Shown here piece by piece: positions 1 through 8,928 of a DNA stretch of 64,000 nt. This stretch comes from Neobacillus terrae. Lineage in GTDB: Bacteria > Bacillota > Bacilli > Bacillales > Cytobacillaceae. The stretch lies in assembly GCF_011393025.1 (NCBI RefSeq), contig NZ_JAAOEO010000001.1, positions 248,001 to 312,000 on the forward strand, given 5' to 3'. The number at the start of each line of letters is the position of its first letter. The stretch's first letter is position 1. The position numbers were made by a program, and so were the translations under genes. The notes below the pieces were generated by a model, which was given only the letters and a program-made list of their open reading frames with translations, did not search any database and was not told the origin of the DNA.

Positions 1-2
1 GT

Positions 3-332
3 CATGGTACAGTTGTTATGCCGAATTCGGTTATCAACGCAGATGCAGTCATTGGAAATCATTGTATTATTAATTCATGTGCAGTGGTTGAGCATGATAG
101 TGTGCTAGAAGATTTTGTGCATCTTTGTCCAAATAGTACAATAACAGGCACTGTAGAAATTGGAGAGGGTACTTGTGTTGGGAGCGGTGCCACCATAATT
201 CCAAATAATAGAATTGGGGAGTGGACAACGATTGGGGCAGGAGCAACCGTGGTCAATAATATCCCAGGTAATTGTATAGCAATAGGAACACCGGCGAGGG
301 TGAAATTGAACAAGAAAGTGAACATGGGGTGA
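3..332 (+). CDS. PglD/NeuD-like sugar O/N-acetyltransferase, 3' part
   Basis: The reading frame is open to the left edge, so the N-terminal part lies outside the window. The visible ~110 residues are left-handed beta-helix hexapeptide repeats (for example IGNHCIINSCAVVEHDS and VGSGATIIPNNRIGEWTTIG), ending in the usual GTPARVK tail. PglD/NeuD-family enzymes acetylate the 4-amino group of UDP-sugars using acetyl-CoA. The next gene, 5 bp away, is the matching DegT-type aminotransferase, which supports a role in UDP-bacillosamine-type sugar synthesis in the cytosol. The family is clear from the repeats; the exact substrate is inferred from context. Confidence 0.8.
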   Translation, partial: HGTVVMPNSVINADAVIGNHCIINSCAVVEHDSVLEDFVHLCPNSTITGTVEIGEGTCVGSGATIIPNNRIGEWTTIGAGATVVNNIPGNCIAIGTPARVKLNKKVNMG

Positions 333-337
333 ATTAA

Positions 338-1528
338 TTGGGTCAAACAAACTATAAAAAAAGGATTTTTCTATCCTCTCCACATATGAGTGGAAATGAA
401 CAAAAATATATTAATGAAGCTTTTGAGACCAATTGGATTGCCCCTCTTGGACCCAATGTTGATGCCTTTGAAAGAGAAATAGCTCTATACATAGGAGCCA
501 GTGAAGCGGTAGCCGTTAGTTCAGGGACAGCAGCGATTCACCTGGCTCTTTCTTTATTAGAAGTGGTAAAAGGAGACAAGGTTTTTTGCTCCACTCTAAC
601 CTTTATCGCCAGTGCAAATCCTATCATTTATCAAGGAGCGGAGCCCATTTTCATCGATTCGGAACCTGAGACTTGGAATATGTCCCCAGAGGCTTTAGAA
701 AATGCTTTCGAAGACGCGATAACAGATGGAGATCTTCCAAAAGCAGTCATTGTAGTCAATTTGTATGGTCAAAGTGCAAAAATGGATGAAATTACATCAA
801 TCTGCAATCATTACGGAGTTCCCATTATTGAAGACGCAGCAGAGTCACTCGGTTCTGTATATAAGGGAAAAGCAAGTGGAACATTTGGGAAATTTGGTGT
901 TTTCTCCTTTAATGGGAACAAAATTATTACTACTTCCGGAGGAGGAATGTTGGTTTCCGATGATCGTGAAGCTTTACAAAAGGCTAGATTCTTAGCTACA
1001 CAAGCAAGGGATGCGGCACCTCACTACCAGCACAGTCAAATCGGTTTTAATTACCGCTTGAGCAATATCCTAGCTGGCATTGGAAGAGCTCAGTTAGGAG
1101 TGTTGGAGGATAGAATCACGGCCAGGAGAGCCATTTTTCAACGATATTTTGAAGACCTTTCTAGTTTACCGGGTTTCACATTTATGCCTGAGTTAACCGA
1201 TACGTTTTCAAATCGATGGCTAACAGCATTAACAATTAATGAGAAAGAGGCCGGAATTTCTGTGAAAGAGATACTTAGGTCTTTAAGTGAGGAAAACATT
1301 GAAGCTAGGCCGGTTTGGAAACCTCTTCACCTTCAGCCTGTATTCGAAAAAAAGAAATACTACCCTCATAATACACAAGAAAGCGTTTCGGAAACTCTCT
1401 TTAATAACGGGTTGTGCTTACCCTCAGGGTCGAATATGACAGAAAAAGATATAGATACTGTCATTCACTATATCAAAAAAGCAGTTATTTATAGGAAGGA
1501 AAGAGTAGATATGTTCAGTGTAAAGTAA
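338..1528 (+). CDS. DegT/DnrJ/EryC1 aminotransferase, PglE-like
   Basis: PLP-dependent sugar aminotransferase of 396 residues, full length for the family. The N-terminus reads RIFLSSPHMSGNE and NWIAPLG, as in PglE-type UDP-4-amino-sugar transaminases. The PLP lysine is expected near residue 195 in SFNGNKIITTSGGG. I use the TTG start because GGGGTGA lies about 6 bp upstream and the conserved N-terminus begins right after it. Together with the preceding acetyltransferase it would turn a UDP-4-keto-6-deoxy-GlcNAc into a bacillosamine-like donor; the dehydratase (PglF type) should lie upstream of the window. The aminotransferase family is certain; the product sugar is inferred. Confidence 0.9.
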   Translation: MGQTNYKKRIFLSSPHMSGNEQKYINEAFETNWIAPLGPNVDAFEREIALYIGASEAVAVSSGTAAIHLALSLLEVVKGDKVFCSTLTFIASANPIIYQGAEPIFIDSEPETWNMSPEALENAFEDAITDGDLPKAVIVVNLYGQSAKMDEITSICNHYGVPIIEDAAESLGSVYKGKASGTFGKFGVFSFNGNKIITTSGGGMLVSDDREALQKARFLATQARDAAPHYQHSQIGFNYRLSNILAGIGRAQLGVLEDRITARRAIFQRYFEDLSSLPGFTFMPELTDTFSNRWLTALTINEKEAGISVKEILRSLSEENIEARPVWKPLHLQPVFEKKKYYPHNTQESVSETLFNNGLCLPSGSNMTEKDIDTVIHYIKKAVIYRKERVDMFSVK

Positions 1529-1555
1529 TTATCTTAAATAAACGGGGTATGAGTC

Positions 1556-1933
1556 ATGATCGGGAATAACATATATGAATTTAGGAAGAAAAAGGGACTA
1601 ACTTTGTCCGAATTGGCCCAACGCGCTAGAGTATCAAAGTCTTACTTAAGTAATATCGAACGAAATTTAAATCGGAATCCTTCTATTGAAGTGGTAAAAA
1701 GAATTGCTGCAGTGTTAGAAGTGGAATTAGATATATTCTCAACTTCAGAGAAGACGAATGATGTTCAACAAAAAATAGATCAAGATTTGATTGATTTTGC
1801 AGCAGAATTAAAGCAAACCGGAATTGAAAAAGAACAAATTAAGGATTATAAAACTTTAATTGAATTTATTAAATGGAAGAATCAGAATCCAGCTGTTGAT
1901 AAGTACAGAGGTAAAAAAAATGGACTATATTAA
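1556..1933 (+). CDS. SinR-like XRE-family transcriptional regulator
   Basis: This 125-residue protein has an N-terminal XRE helix-turn-helix (LSELAQRARVSKSYLSNIER, about residues 17-36) that closely resembles B. subtilis SinR (LSELAEKAGVAKSYLSSIER in my recollection). The C-terminal part (DLIDFAAELKQTGIEKEQI) resembles the SinI/SinR dimerisation segment. SinR represses matrix and biofilm genes. No sinI-like antagonist gene was seen in the window. The gene sits inside the polysaccharide operon and its end overlaps the next gene by 14 bp. Ten SinR-type dyads elsewhere in the window make it a plausible local repressor, but binding is inferred. Confidence 0.85.
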   Translation: MIGNNIYEFRKKKGLTLSELAQRARVSKSYLSNIERNLNRNPSIEVVKRIAAVLEVELDIFSTSEKTNDVQQKIDQDLIDFAAELKQTGIEKEQIKDYKTLIEFIKWKNQNPAVDKYRGKKNGLY

Positions 1934-2654
1934 TAAGATTCCTAGAACAATTCATTATTGTTGGTTTGGCGGAAAGGAAAAACCTTGGCTTGTGAAAAAA
2001 TGTATAGAAAGCTGGCAGCAGCATTTACCTCATTATGAAATCTTAGAATGGAATGAAAATAATTTTAATATAAATATAAATCCATACATGAAAGAAGCTT
2101 ACAACGCAGGGAAATATGCCTTTGTTAGTGATTACGTCCGAGTTTACGCGCTATATAATTACGGTGGGATATATTTAGATACGGATGTTGAAGTGTTTAA
2201 ACCATTCGATGATCTATTACATCACAATTCCTTTTGGGGTTTTGAACAAGAAAACTATATTGCTACAAGCACGATTGGAGCGGAAAAGGGAAATGCATTA
2301 ATAAAGGAATTTTTAGATTCTTATAAGGAAAAAAAATTTATTAAAGAAGATGGAACCTTTAATCAATTAACCAATGTAGTGACTATTACAAGATTACTTG
2401 AGGAAAAGGGATTAAGACAGAATGGTCATCTGCAAGAGATTAATGAGTTTGGAGTCTTTTATCCACAGACTTACTTTTCTCCATATGATTATATTAATTG
2501 CCAAACATTCATTACTGATAAAACATATACTATCCATCATTTTTATAAGAGTTGGCTGCCAATAAGAAAAAGAATAAAAGGAAAAGTTAAATTTATTCTG
2601 TCCAAACTCATAGGTGGTCACAATATTGCCAGGTTAAGAAGAATATATCGTTGA
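1920..2654 (+). CDS. Glycosyltransferase, GT32-like (DXD sugar-binding)
   Basis: The protein begins MDYINKIPRTIHYCWFGG, the typical start of capsular GT32-like transferases. The DXD metal/nucleotide-sugar motif lies in NYGGIYLDTDVEVF. The ATG at 1920 is preferred over the upstream in-frame ATG at 1860, because it has an AGAGGT ribosome site just upstream and gives the family-typical N-terminus (244 aa). It overlaps the end of the SinR-like gene, so the two are probably translated in coupling. A paralogue lies at 23528-24340. The donor sugar cannot be told from sequence. Confidence 0.85.
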   Translation: MDYINKIPRTIHYCWFGGKEKPWLVKKCIESWQQHLPHYEILEWNENNFNININPYMKEAYNAGKYAFVSDYVRVYALYNYGGIYLDTDVEVFKPFDDLLHHNSFWGFEQENYIATSTIGAEKGNALIKEFLDSYKEKKFIKEDGTFNQLTNVVTITRLLEEKGLRQNGHLQEINEFGVFYPQTYFSPYDYINCQTFITDKTYTIHHFYKSWLPIRKRIKGKVKFILSKLIGGHNIARLRRIYR

Positions 2655-2677
2655 GTAAGGTTTTAAGGAGAATGAGC

Positions 2678-3313
2678 ATGGTCCTTATAGGTAAGAAAAT
2701 AGTCATGACTTTAATTATTGAGAGTAGAAAACGTGGTGTTTTTATTACTATGCTAATGAATTTTACCCACATGGTTGGAATTTTAAGGGGGCTGATTTAT
2801 AAGGTCTTATATTTTAGAAACATTAAATCTTCCATTTTTTCTCTTCAAACTAATAGTAAGATAGAAGTTTTTAATAAACAGGCAAAAATATTTATTGGTA
2901 AATTTACTTTCATACGGAAAAATGCGAGCATTCGCATTGATTTTAATGGGGTACTCGATATAGGAAATAATGTCTTTATTAATGATAATTGTATTATTAA
3001 TTGTGTTAACCGAATCACGATAGGAAAAAACACTAAAATTGCTCCCAATGTATGCATTAACGATCATGACCATAATTATAAAAAAAATACCTCTGATCAT
3101 TTAGTTAGAGGAGAAGTAACTATCGGTGAGAACGTCTGGATAGGGTCAAACGTCGTCATACTAAGGGATACCTATATTGGTGATAATGTCGTTATAGCTG
3201 CGGGAAGTGTCGTGAAAGGTAACATACCATCAAATACATTATTTTTAAATAAGCGAGAAACAGAACTTAAACCAATTAAAAGTAAAGAAAAGGTAGTGCA
3301 GTTTAGTGTTTAA
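2678..3313 (+). CDS. Left-handed beta-helix acyl/acetyltransferase
   Basis: The C-terminal half contains hexapeptide repeats (GNNVFINDNCIINCVNRITIG and later IGENVWIGSNVVILRDTYIG) of the maltose/colanic-acid O-acetyltransferase type. The catalytic His is probably in the NDHDHNY stretch. The N-terminal ~70 residues are hydrophobic and basic and may touch the membrane. I chose ATG 2678, 7 bp after AAGGAG; an alternative TTG at 2651 overlaps the previous stop. The likely role is O-acetylation of the glycan. A truncated relative appears at 26105-26269. Confidence 0.8.
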   Translation: MVLIGKKIVMTLIIESRKRGVFITMLMNFTHMVGILRGLIYKVLYFRNIKSSIFSLQTNSKIEVFNKQAKIFIGKFTFIRKNASIRIDFNGVLDIGNNVFINDNCIINCVNRITIGKNTKIAPNVCINDHDHNYKKNTSDHLVRGEVTIGENVWIGSNVVILRDTYIGDNVVIAAGSVVKGNIPSNTLFLNKRETELKPIKSKEKVVQFSV

Positions 3314-3328
3314 AGGTGTGGATAGAGG

Positions 3329-4528
3329 ATGAAAAAGGACATTTTAATTTCGGTTTATAATATGGAAATTGGTGGGATAGAAAGAAGTTTAATTAATATG
3401 TTGGAAAGCTTTGACTATCAAAAGTACAATGTAGATCTGTTAATCTTTCATCATGTGGGCGAGTTTATGAGTTTAATACCTAAGTCAGTTAATATTTTAC
3501 CACAGGTAGAGAGGTATTCTGGTTTTCGGAAACCTGTAAAGCAGTGTCTTAAAGAAAAGCAGTATTCATTAGCTTTTATTAGGGTTGTTTCAAAGTATAT
3601 AGCAAAATTAAAATCAAAATCCCGAAATATGGAAGAGGGAGCTGGATATATACAAATGCAGCTAACACAAAAGTATTCTTCCTTCTTAGTACCAATGCTT
3701 GATAAAGAATACGATGTTGCGATTAGCTATGCTTGGCCGCATGATATTATTGCAAATAAAGTAAAAGCAAAGAAAAAAGTTGCATGGATCCATACCGACT
3801 ATAGTAAGTTGGAAATCGATAATGAGCTGGATCTTATAGTTTGGAAGCAATTTGATGATATTGCTGCAGTATCGGATGCATGCAGGGATGCCTTTTTATC
3901 TACTTATCCAGCACTGATGGAGAAAGTGGTGGTGGTAGAAAATATAACCTCCCCTAATTTTATAAAGAAAATGGCTGAAGAAGAAGTGCCACTTAATCAA
4001 GTAAGATCTAATACCTTTAATCTTGTTTCTGTAGGAAGGTTATCTTATGTAAAAGGGTTTGACTTGGCAATAGAAGCTCTTAAATTGTTGCATGACAAAG
4101 GGTTAACCAACATTAAGTGGTACATTATCGGTTACGGTGGATATGAAAAGGAAATGAAAGATTTAATCACTAAGCATGATTTAAAAGATAGTTTTATCCT
4201 TTTAGGAAAAAAAACGAATCCCTATCCATATATAAAAAAATGTGATTTATATGTTCAGCCGTCTAGATATGAAGGTAAAGCCGTAACGGTTTCAGAAGCA
4301 AAGATACTTGGTAAACCTATCCTCATTACAAAATATCCAACAGCTTCTAGTCAAATTGAGAATGGAGTTGAAGGTTTGATTTGTGATCTAAGTATTCCAG
4401 GCTTAGCAAAAGGGATAGAGGAGTTTTATCGAAATCAAGAAATGAAGAATATATTAGTGAAAAACATTAGTAATAAAGACTATAGTAATAGTTATGAACT
4501 AGATAAGCTTTACAAAATCATCAGTTAG
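3329..4528 (+). CDS. Glycosyltransferase family 4 (GT-B)
   Basis: GT4 retaining transferase of 399 residues. The N-terminus shows the acceptor-domain signature MEIGGIERSLINML. The C-terminal donor domain has SVGRLSYVKGFDLAIEAL, then PYPYIKKCDLYVQPSRYEGK, with the E-x7-E type motif in YEGKAVTVSEAKILG. There is no signal peptide, as expected for a cytosolic membrane-associated enzyme. It is very similar in layout to the GT4 at 7690-8865, including the NPYPYIK motif. It is the last gene before a 240-bp promoter region with two SinR-type boxes. The sugar specificity is unknown. Confidence 0.88.
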   Translation: MKKDILISVYNMEIGGIERSLINMLESFDYQKYNVDLLIFHHVGEFMSLIPKSVNILPQVERYSGFRKPVKQCLKEKQYSLAFIRVVSKYIAKLKSKSRNMEEGAGYIQMQLTQKYSSFLVPMLDKEYDVAISYAWPHDIIANKVKAKKKVAWIHTDYSKLEIDNELDLIVWKQFDDIAAVSDACRDAFLSTYPALMEKVVVVENITSPNFIKKMAEEEVPLNQVRSNTFNLVSVGRLSYVKGFDLAIEALKLLHDKGLTNIKWYIIGYGGYEKEMKDLITKHDLKDSFILLGKKTNPYPYIKKCDLYVQPSRYEGKAVTVSEAKILGKPILITKYPTASSQIENGVEGLICDLSIPGLAKGIEEFYRNQEMKNILVKNISNKDYSNSYELDKLYKIIS

Positions 4529-4592
4529 TAAAAAAGATTAATAAAACAAGTAAAGTATTACGTTGAATACTGTAGATTTATGTCGAAGAGAT

Positions 4593-4608
4593 GTTCTTTA
4601 AAAAGAAT
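4593..4608. promoter_or_regulatory. SinR-type operator box A1
   Basis: GTTCTTTAAAAAGAAT is a 16-bp dyad with one mismatch from GTTC-N8-GAAC; its left arm matches the SinR consensus GTTCTYT. It covers the -35 region of the promoter whose TATAAT lies 11 bp further on. The same 11-bp arrangement is seen before the RiPP precursor. Confidence 0.6.
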
Positions 4609-4625
4609 TAATTGTAATTTATAAT
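4597..4625 (+). promoter_or_regulatory. Putative sigma-A promoter of the flippase operon
   Basis: A perfect TATAAT at 4620-4625 follows a weak -35 (TTTAAA, 4597-4602) with a 17-bp spacer. The -35 is buried in box A1, consistent with repression. It would start a transcript 150 bp ahead of the ABC flippase gene. Confidence 0.5.
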
Positions 4626-4682
4626 GTAAATAAAGCTTAAACATAAAAGAACAATAACTAAAAAAATTTTTTTAATTATATT

Positions 4683-4698
4683 GTTCATTATAGCGAAC
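4683..4698. promoter_or_regulatory. SinR-type operator box A2
   Basis: GTTCATTATAGCGAAC, flanked as TTGTTC...GAACAA, is the second GTTC-N8-GAAC dyad in this gap. It lies 90 bp downstream of box A1 and about 80 bp before the flippase start. Confidence 0.6.
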
Positions 4699-4776
4699 AA
4701 AACTATCGGTAAAGAGAAAAAGAAGTAACTACAAGTAGTTTTATGCATTTAAATAATATTTTAAGGTGTGAACAAA

Positions 4777-6561
4777 TTGAGGGATACAATTCAAAAGCTA
4801 GGGGTTCTTTTAAATAAAAGAGATAAGAAAAAATTATTGTTGCTATTTTTCATGATGATCCTTGCAGCAATATTTGAAACGGCAGGAATTGGATTAATCG
4901 TTCCTTTTGTTGGAATTGTAACAAATGCTACTATTATTCAAAAGCAACCTTTTTTATCAACTGTATACCAAATGTTAAATTTTCAATCAACCAACACGTT
5001 TATTTTGTTCGCTGTTGTCTGCTTACTCACAGTATATATTGTTAAGAATGCCTATTTATTATTTTTCTATTCTGTACAGTATAAAGTCATTTTGAATCAA
5101 AAAGTAAAACTATCCAGAACGATGTTCAAGCTCTACTTAACAAAACCATATATTTTTCACTTGCAGCGAAATTCCGCTGAATTATTAAGGAATGTAAACG
5201 GAGAAGTAGGGAAGGTATTTGATGGTATTTTATTAGCAGGTTTTCAATTGCTAACAGAGATATTAATCATGACTTTTATACTTACGTTACTAATTGTTAC
5301 TGCGCCATTAGCCACGCTAACGTCTGGTGTTTTATTGGGTGGGAGTGTTCTTTTATTCTTTAAGATCTTTCGGGACAAGATTACTCATTTAGGAATAGAA
5401 AATCAAAAAGTAAGTCGTGAGATGATTAAATGGGTAAATCAAGGATTAGGGGCAAGTAAAGAAATCAAGGTTTCGGGAAAAGAAAGTTACTTTGTGAATT
5501 CATACGCGAACCAAAGTCAGGTTATGGCGAATAATACCATTTATAAAAATACGCTAGATCAAATTCCTAGGCTTTTTATCGAGACATTATTAGTATCTGT
5601 TGTCCTTATTACGATGGTCATTATTGTGTTTCAAGGAACAGAGACCTCTACATTAGTGGCTACCATGTCACTATTTGCTATGGCAGCATTTCGATTAATG
5701 CCCTCAATTAATAGAATAGTCGCCACAATAACTTCCATTCGATTTAGTCAGCCGGCATTGACGGTAGTTTATGATGATTTAATTAAAGATAATTACGGGA
5801 AAAATCCAATTCAAGAAGATGTAACCAATGAGCTAAAAAGTGAAAAGCTAAATACTGGAGAGAAAATATTCCGTAATTCTATTAAATTAGAAAACGTTTA
5901 TTTTCGTTATCCAAATCAAAAGGAGTATTCCATTAGGAATTTATCCTTAACCATTCCGAATGGGCATTCTGTTGCTTTCGTTGGAACTTCAGGTGCTGGC
6001 AAAACAACTATTGTTGATATCATATTAGGACTATTCGAACCCGAGATGGGCCGCATAGTAGTTGATGGGAAGGATTTAAATGAACTAATGCCAATATGGA
6101 AAAATAAGATTGGCTATATCCCACAATCCATATATTTATCAGATGAAACCATTCGGAACAATGTGGCTTTTGGAATAAACGATCAGGACATTGATGATTT
6201 TGCTGTTCAAAAGGCAATTGATGATGCACAGTTAAAGGATTTTATTGATACTCTTCCTGAAGGAATAAATACTGTCGTAGGAGAAAGAGGAGTTAGGCTT
6301 TCAGGGGGACAACGTCAACGAATTGGAATTGCCAGAGCGTTGTATCATAACCCGGAAATTATCTTTTTAGATGAAGCAACATCTGCTTTAGATAACGAGA
6401 CGGAAAAAGAGATTATGAAAGCAATAGATGGCCTTAAAGGAGAAAAGACTTTAATTATTATTGCTCATAGATTAAGTACAATTGAAAATTGCGACATTGT
6501 TTTTAAAGTGGATAAAGGAAAATTAATATCTGCTGATAATAAACTTAGACAATCAATTTAA
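4777..6561 (+). CDS. PglK-like ABC flippase for lipid-linked glycan
   Basis: Half-size ABC exporter with N-terminal membrane helices and a C-terminal ATPase domain. The ATPase shows Walker A (GTSGAGKTT), signature (LSGGQRQR), Walker B (IIFLDEATSALD) and the H-loop (IIAHRLS). The membrane part (FETAGIGLIVPFVGIV, and SAELLRNVNGEVGKVF) resembles Campylobacter PglK, which flips undecaprenyl-diphosphate oligosaccharide. The predicted role is moving the finished glycan unit across the membrane. TTG 4777 has AAGGTG 8 bp upstream; GTG 4768 is an alternative but leaves no room for a ribosome site. It heads a transcription unit under two SinR-type boxes. Confidence 0.85.
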   Translation: MRDTIQKLGVLLNKRDKKKLLLLFFMMILAAIFETAGIGLIVPFVGIVTNATIIQKQPFLSTVYQMLNFQSTNTFILFAVVCLLTVYIVKNAYLLFFYSVQYKVILNQKVKLSRTMFKLYLTKPYIFHLQRNSAELLRNVNGEVGKVFDGILLAGFQLLTEILIMTFILTLLIVTAPLATLTSGVLLGGSVLLFFKIFRDKITHLGIENQKVSREMIKWVNQGLGASKEIKVSGKESYFVNSYANQSQVMANNTIYKNTLDQIPRLFIETLLVSVVLITMVIIVFQGTETSTLVATMSLFAMAAFRLMPSINRIVATITSIRFSQPALTVVYDDLIKDNYGKNPIQEDVTNELKSEKLNTGEKIFRNSIKLENVYFRYPNQKEYSIRNLSLTIPNGHSVAFVGTSGAGKTTIVDIILGLFEPEMGRIVVDGKDLNELMPIWKNKIGYIPQSIYLSDETIRNNVAFGINDQDIDDFAVQKAIDDAQLKDFIDTLPEGINTVVGERGVRLSGGQRQRIGIARALYHNPEIIFLDEATSALDNETEKEIMKAIDGLKGEKTLIIIAHRLSTIENCDIVFKVDKGKLISADNKLRQSI

Positions 6562-6592
6562 GTAACAAAATAATTTAGAAAGGAGGCAAAAG

Positions 6593-7651
6593 ATGCTTCC
6601 AAAAATCAGTGTGGTTATACCGGTCTATAATGTTGAAAGTTATTTACACCGATGTGTTGATAGTATACTAAATCAAACATTTCAAGATTTTGAAATTATA
6701 TTAATTAACGATGATTCCAAAGATAACTCTGGTCAAATATGTGATGAATATGCACAAAAAGATAAACGAATAAAAGTTATCCACAAAAAAAATGCTAGAG
6801 TTTCAGCAGCAAGAAACGATGGCATTAAAACTGCAAAAGGAAAGTACTTAAGTTTTATTGACTCAGATGATTGGATTGAACCTGAGATGTATCAGGAGAT
6901 GATTAACAAAGCCGAACAATTAAATCTTGATTTTATTATGTGTGATTACAAAAAAAAATCAATCTATTATGAAGATAAACGAACACAACCTATTCGTGCC
7001 GGTTATTACTCAAAAGATGACATAAAGAATGAGCTATTCCCATGTTTAATTATGTTTGAAAATATCGAATATCCTCCTACTATTTCAAATTGTGTTTGTT
7101 TAATTAATTTAAAGTTCCTTTTAAAGAACAATTTATTCTATGAAGAAGATATATATTACGATGAAGATTCGATATTCGGGTCGAAGATTATGTATCATGC
7201 AACTAATTTCTACTATTTAAAAAATCACCACTATTATAATTATTTTAATAACCCAAAATCTACTACCAATACGTATAGTGAAAAAAGATGGAATTCTTTT
7301 CTTGAAATTAATGAAAGGTTAAAAATCTATTTTGGAGAAACTAGTGAATTCGATTTTTCAAGACAAATTAAAATTAATATGTTGTATCTTACATTATCTG
7401 CATTAGGACAAATAAAATATTCAGAGAATGATGGTAAAGATAGAAGAGTAATGATTGAAAAAATCATGGATAACCCGAAAGTTGAGGGAATATTTGAGGA
7501 ATTTAAATTACCTCAAGTTTCATGGAAGATGAAAGTGATTATTTTACTTATAAAATTTAAAATGGTTAGAATATACAGTTTGCTAATACATAATAACCAA
7601 AGGACTAGAACATTACACTTTACTGATGAATTTCTAGAAAACCAACAATAA
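6593..7651 (+). CDS. Glycosyltransferase family 2
   Basis: The protein begins MLPKISVVIPVYNVE, and the GT-A fold motifs follow: NDDSKDNSGQICDEYA and the DXD-like FIDSDDW at about residue 92. The start has an excellent AAAGGAGG site. After the ~220-residue catalytic part, a ~130-residue C-terminal extension of unknown role ends with a hydrophobic/basic segment (MKVIILLIKFKMVRIYSLL) that may anchor to the membrane. It probably adds one sugar of the repeat unit; donor and acceptor are unknown. It belongs to the same transcription unit as the flippase. Confidence 0.88.
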   Translation: MLPKISVVIPVYNVESYLHRCVDSILNQTFQDFEIILINDDSKDNSGQICDEYAQKDKRIKVIHKKNARVSAARNDGIKTAKGKYLSFIDSDDWIEPEMYQEMINKAEQLNLDFIMCDYKKKSIYYEDKRTQPIRAGYYSKDDIKNELFPCLIMFENIEYPPTISNCVCLINLKFLLKNNLFYEEDIYYDEDSIFGSKIMYHATNFYYLKNHHYYNYFNNPKSTTNTYSEKRWNSFLEINERLKIYFGETSEFDFSRQIKINMLYLTLSALGQIKYSENDGKDRRVMIEKIMDNPKVEGIFEEFKLPQVSWKMKVIILLIKFKMVRIYSLLIHNNQRTRTLHFTDEFLENQQ

Positions 7652-7689
7652 TAAGGAAGAAAAATCATTAGTCACTGTGAGGTTAGATT

Positions 7690-8865
7690 TTGAAAAAGAA
7701 AATTTTGCTTGTAAATGGTCACTTGAATGTGGGGGGAGTTGAGAACTCTCTATTAAATGTGCTAAAAAGCATAGATTATAATGATTATGAAGTGGACCTG
7801 ATATTGTTTGAATACCTTGGTGATTATGCTAATGAAGTTCCTCAAGAGGTTAATATTATTTACTTTGATTTATCTAAATCTTACGGACCAATTAAGCAAT
7901 GTATTTTAGATAATATAAAAAAGAGGAATTGGTTCGCTTTATGTCTCAGGATAATTTTCTTACTAGAAAAAATTATTGGGGAAAAGGCTTTGTTTCTAGC
8001 AAAACCACTTTTTAATTTACCTAAAAATTATGACTGCGCCATTGCATACCGAGTAGGAATCTGCACCGATTTTGTAGGATATATAATTAATAGCAAAAAA
8101 AAGATAACTTGGTGGCATGATGGTACGTTTGACTTTCCTTATAAGTTAATAAAACGCTGGATTAAAGTATTTAAAAAATTTGACAAGATTATAGCTGTAT
8201 CGGATAGTAGCAAAAAAATGTTACTCAGTAATATACATGGAATCAATAATAAAACTATAACGATACCTAATATTATTAATGTTAATGACATTCAACTAAA
8301 AGCAAATGATACAACTATTTATGATATAAATGATAATGAAAATATAACTTTATTGAGTGTAGGTAGATTATCACCAGAGAAAGGTATGATTAATTGTGTT
8401 CATGCTTGTAAGAAGTTGGTTGACAATGGATATTACGTGAAATGGTATCTCATAGGAGAAGGTACACAGCGTACAGAAATTGAAAGATGTATAGAAGAAT
8501 ATCACTTAGAAAATCATCTCTTTCTATTAGGTGCTACATCTAATCCTTATCCATATATTAAAAATGCCTATATATATGTTCATCCATCACTTGTTGAGTC
8601 ATTATCGATTTCGGTATTAGAAGCTCTAGCTTTAAATATACCCGTTATTGTTGCAAAGTCTATGGGACCAATGGAGTTTATACGTCACGGAGAAAATGGT
8701 TTACTTGTAGATCCAACTCCAAAAGGCTTATATAAAGGGATTTTATCTTTAATAGAGGATGAAAAACTTTATAACCTTTTGAAAAAGGATAAAAGTGATG
8801 TTCTAAAAAATTACAGTCCAGAAGTGATCATGAAAAAAATATATGATTTAACAGAGGTTAGCTAG
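7690..8865 (+). CDS. Glycosyltransferase family 4 (GT-B)
   Basis: This 391-residue GT4 enzyme starts with TTG six bases after GTGAGG. It has the N-terminal GHLNVGGVENSLLNVLK acceptor signature, the donor-domain LLSVGRLSPEKGMINCVHAC, and PYPYIKNAYIYVHPSLVESL with E-x7-E in VESLSISVLEALAL. It is a paralogue of the GT4 at 3329-4528. A role in glycan assembly follows from family and context; linkage specificity cannot be read. Confidence 0.88.
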   Translation: MKKKILLVNGHLNVGGVENSLLNVLKSIDYNDYEVDLILFEYLGDYANEVPQEVNIIYFDLSKSYGPIKQCILDNIKKRNWFALCLRIIFLLEKIIGEKALFLAKPLFNLPKNYDCAIAYRVGICTDFVGYIINSKKKITWWHDGTFDFPYKLIKRWIKVFKKFDKIIAVSDSSKKMLLSNIHGINNKTITIPNIINVNDIQLKANDTTIYDINDNENITLLSVGRLSPEKGMINCVHACKKLVDNGYYVKWYLIGEGTQRTEIERCIEEYHLENHLFLLGATSNPYPYIKNAYIYVHPSLVESLSISVLEALALNIPVIVAKSMGPMEFIRHGENGLLVDPTPKGLYKGILSLIEDEKLYNLLKKDKSDVLKNYSPEVIMKKIYDLTEVS

Positions 8866-8928
8866 TATTTAAAAAGTTCTAGTGAAGAATGGTTGAAACG
8901 CATAATTGTTCTTAAGAGGGAGATAGTT

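Noticed and set aside
59..346. Minus-strand frames opposite the PglD-like gene and many similar antisense frames across the window
   Set aside because: They are shadows of well-supported genes on the other strand and lack ribosome sites and family motifs.
1860..1919. N-terminal extension of the GT32-like protein from ATG 1860
   Set aside because: It lies inside the SinR-like coding region and adds residues not seen in the family; ATG 1920 has its own ribosome site.
7114..7129. GTTCCTTTTAAAGAAC dyad as a further SinR-type box
   Set aside because: It lies deep inside the GT2 coding sequence (LKFLLKNN) and is easily produced by AT-rich codons; no promoter is near.
8908..8918. GTTCTTAAGAG as a half-site upstream of the 8929 gene
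   Set aside because: It is a single half-site merging with the ribosome binding site; no dyad partner or promoter.
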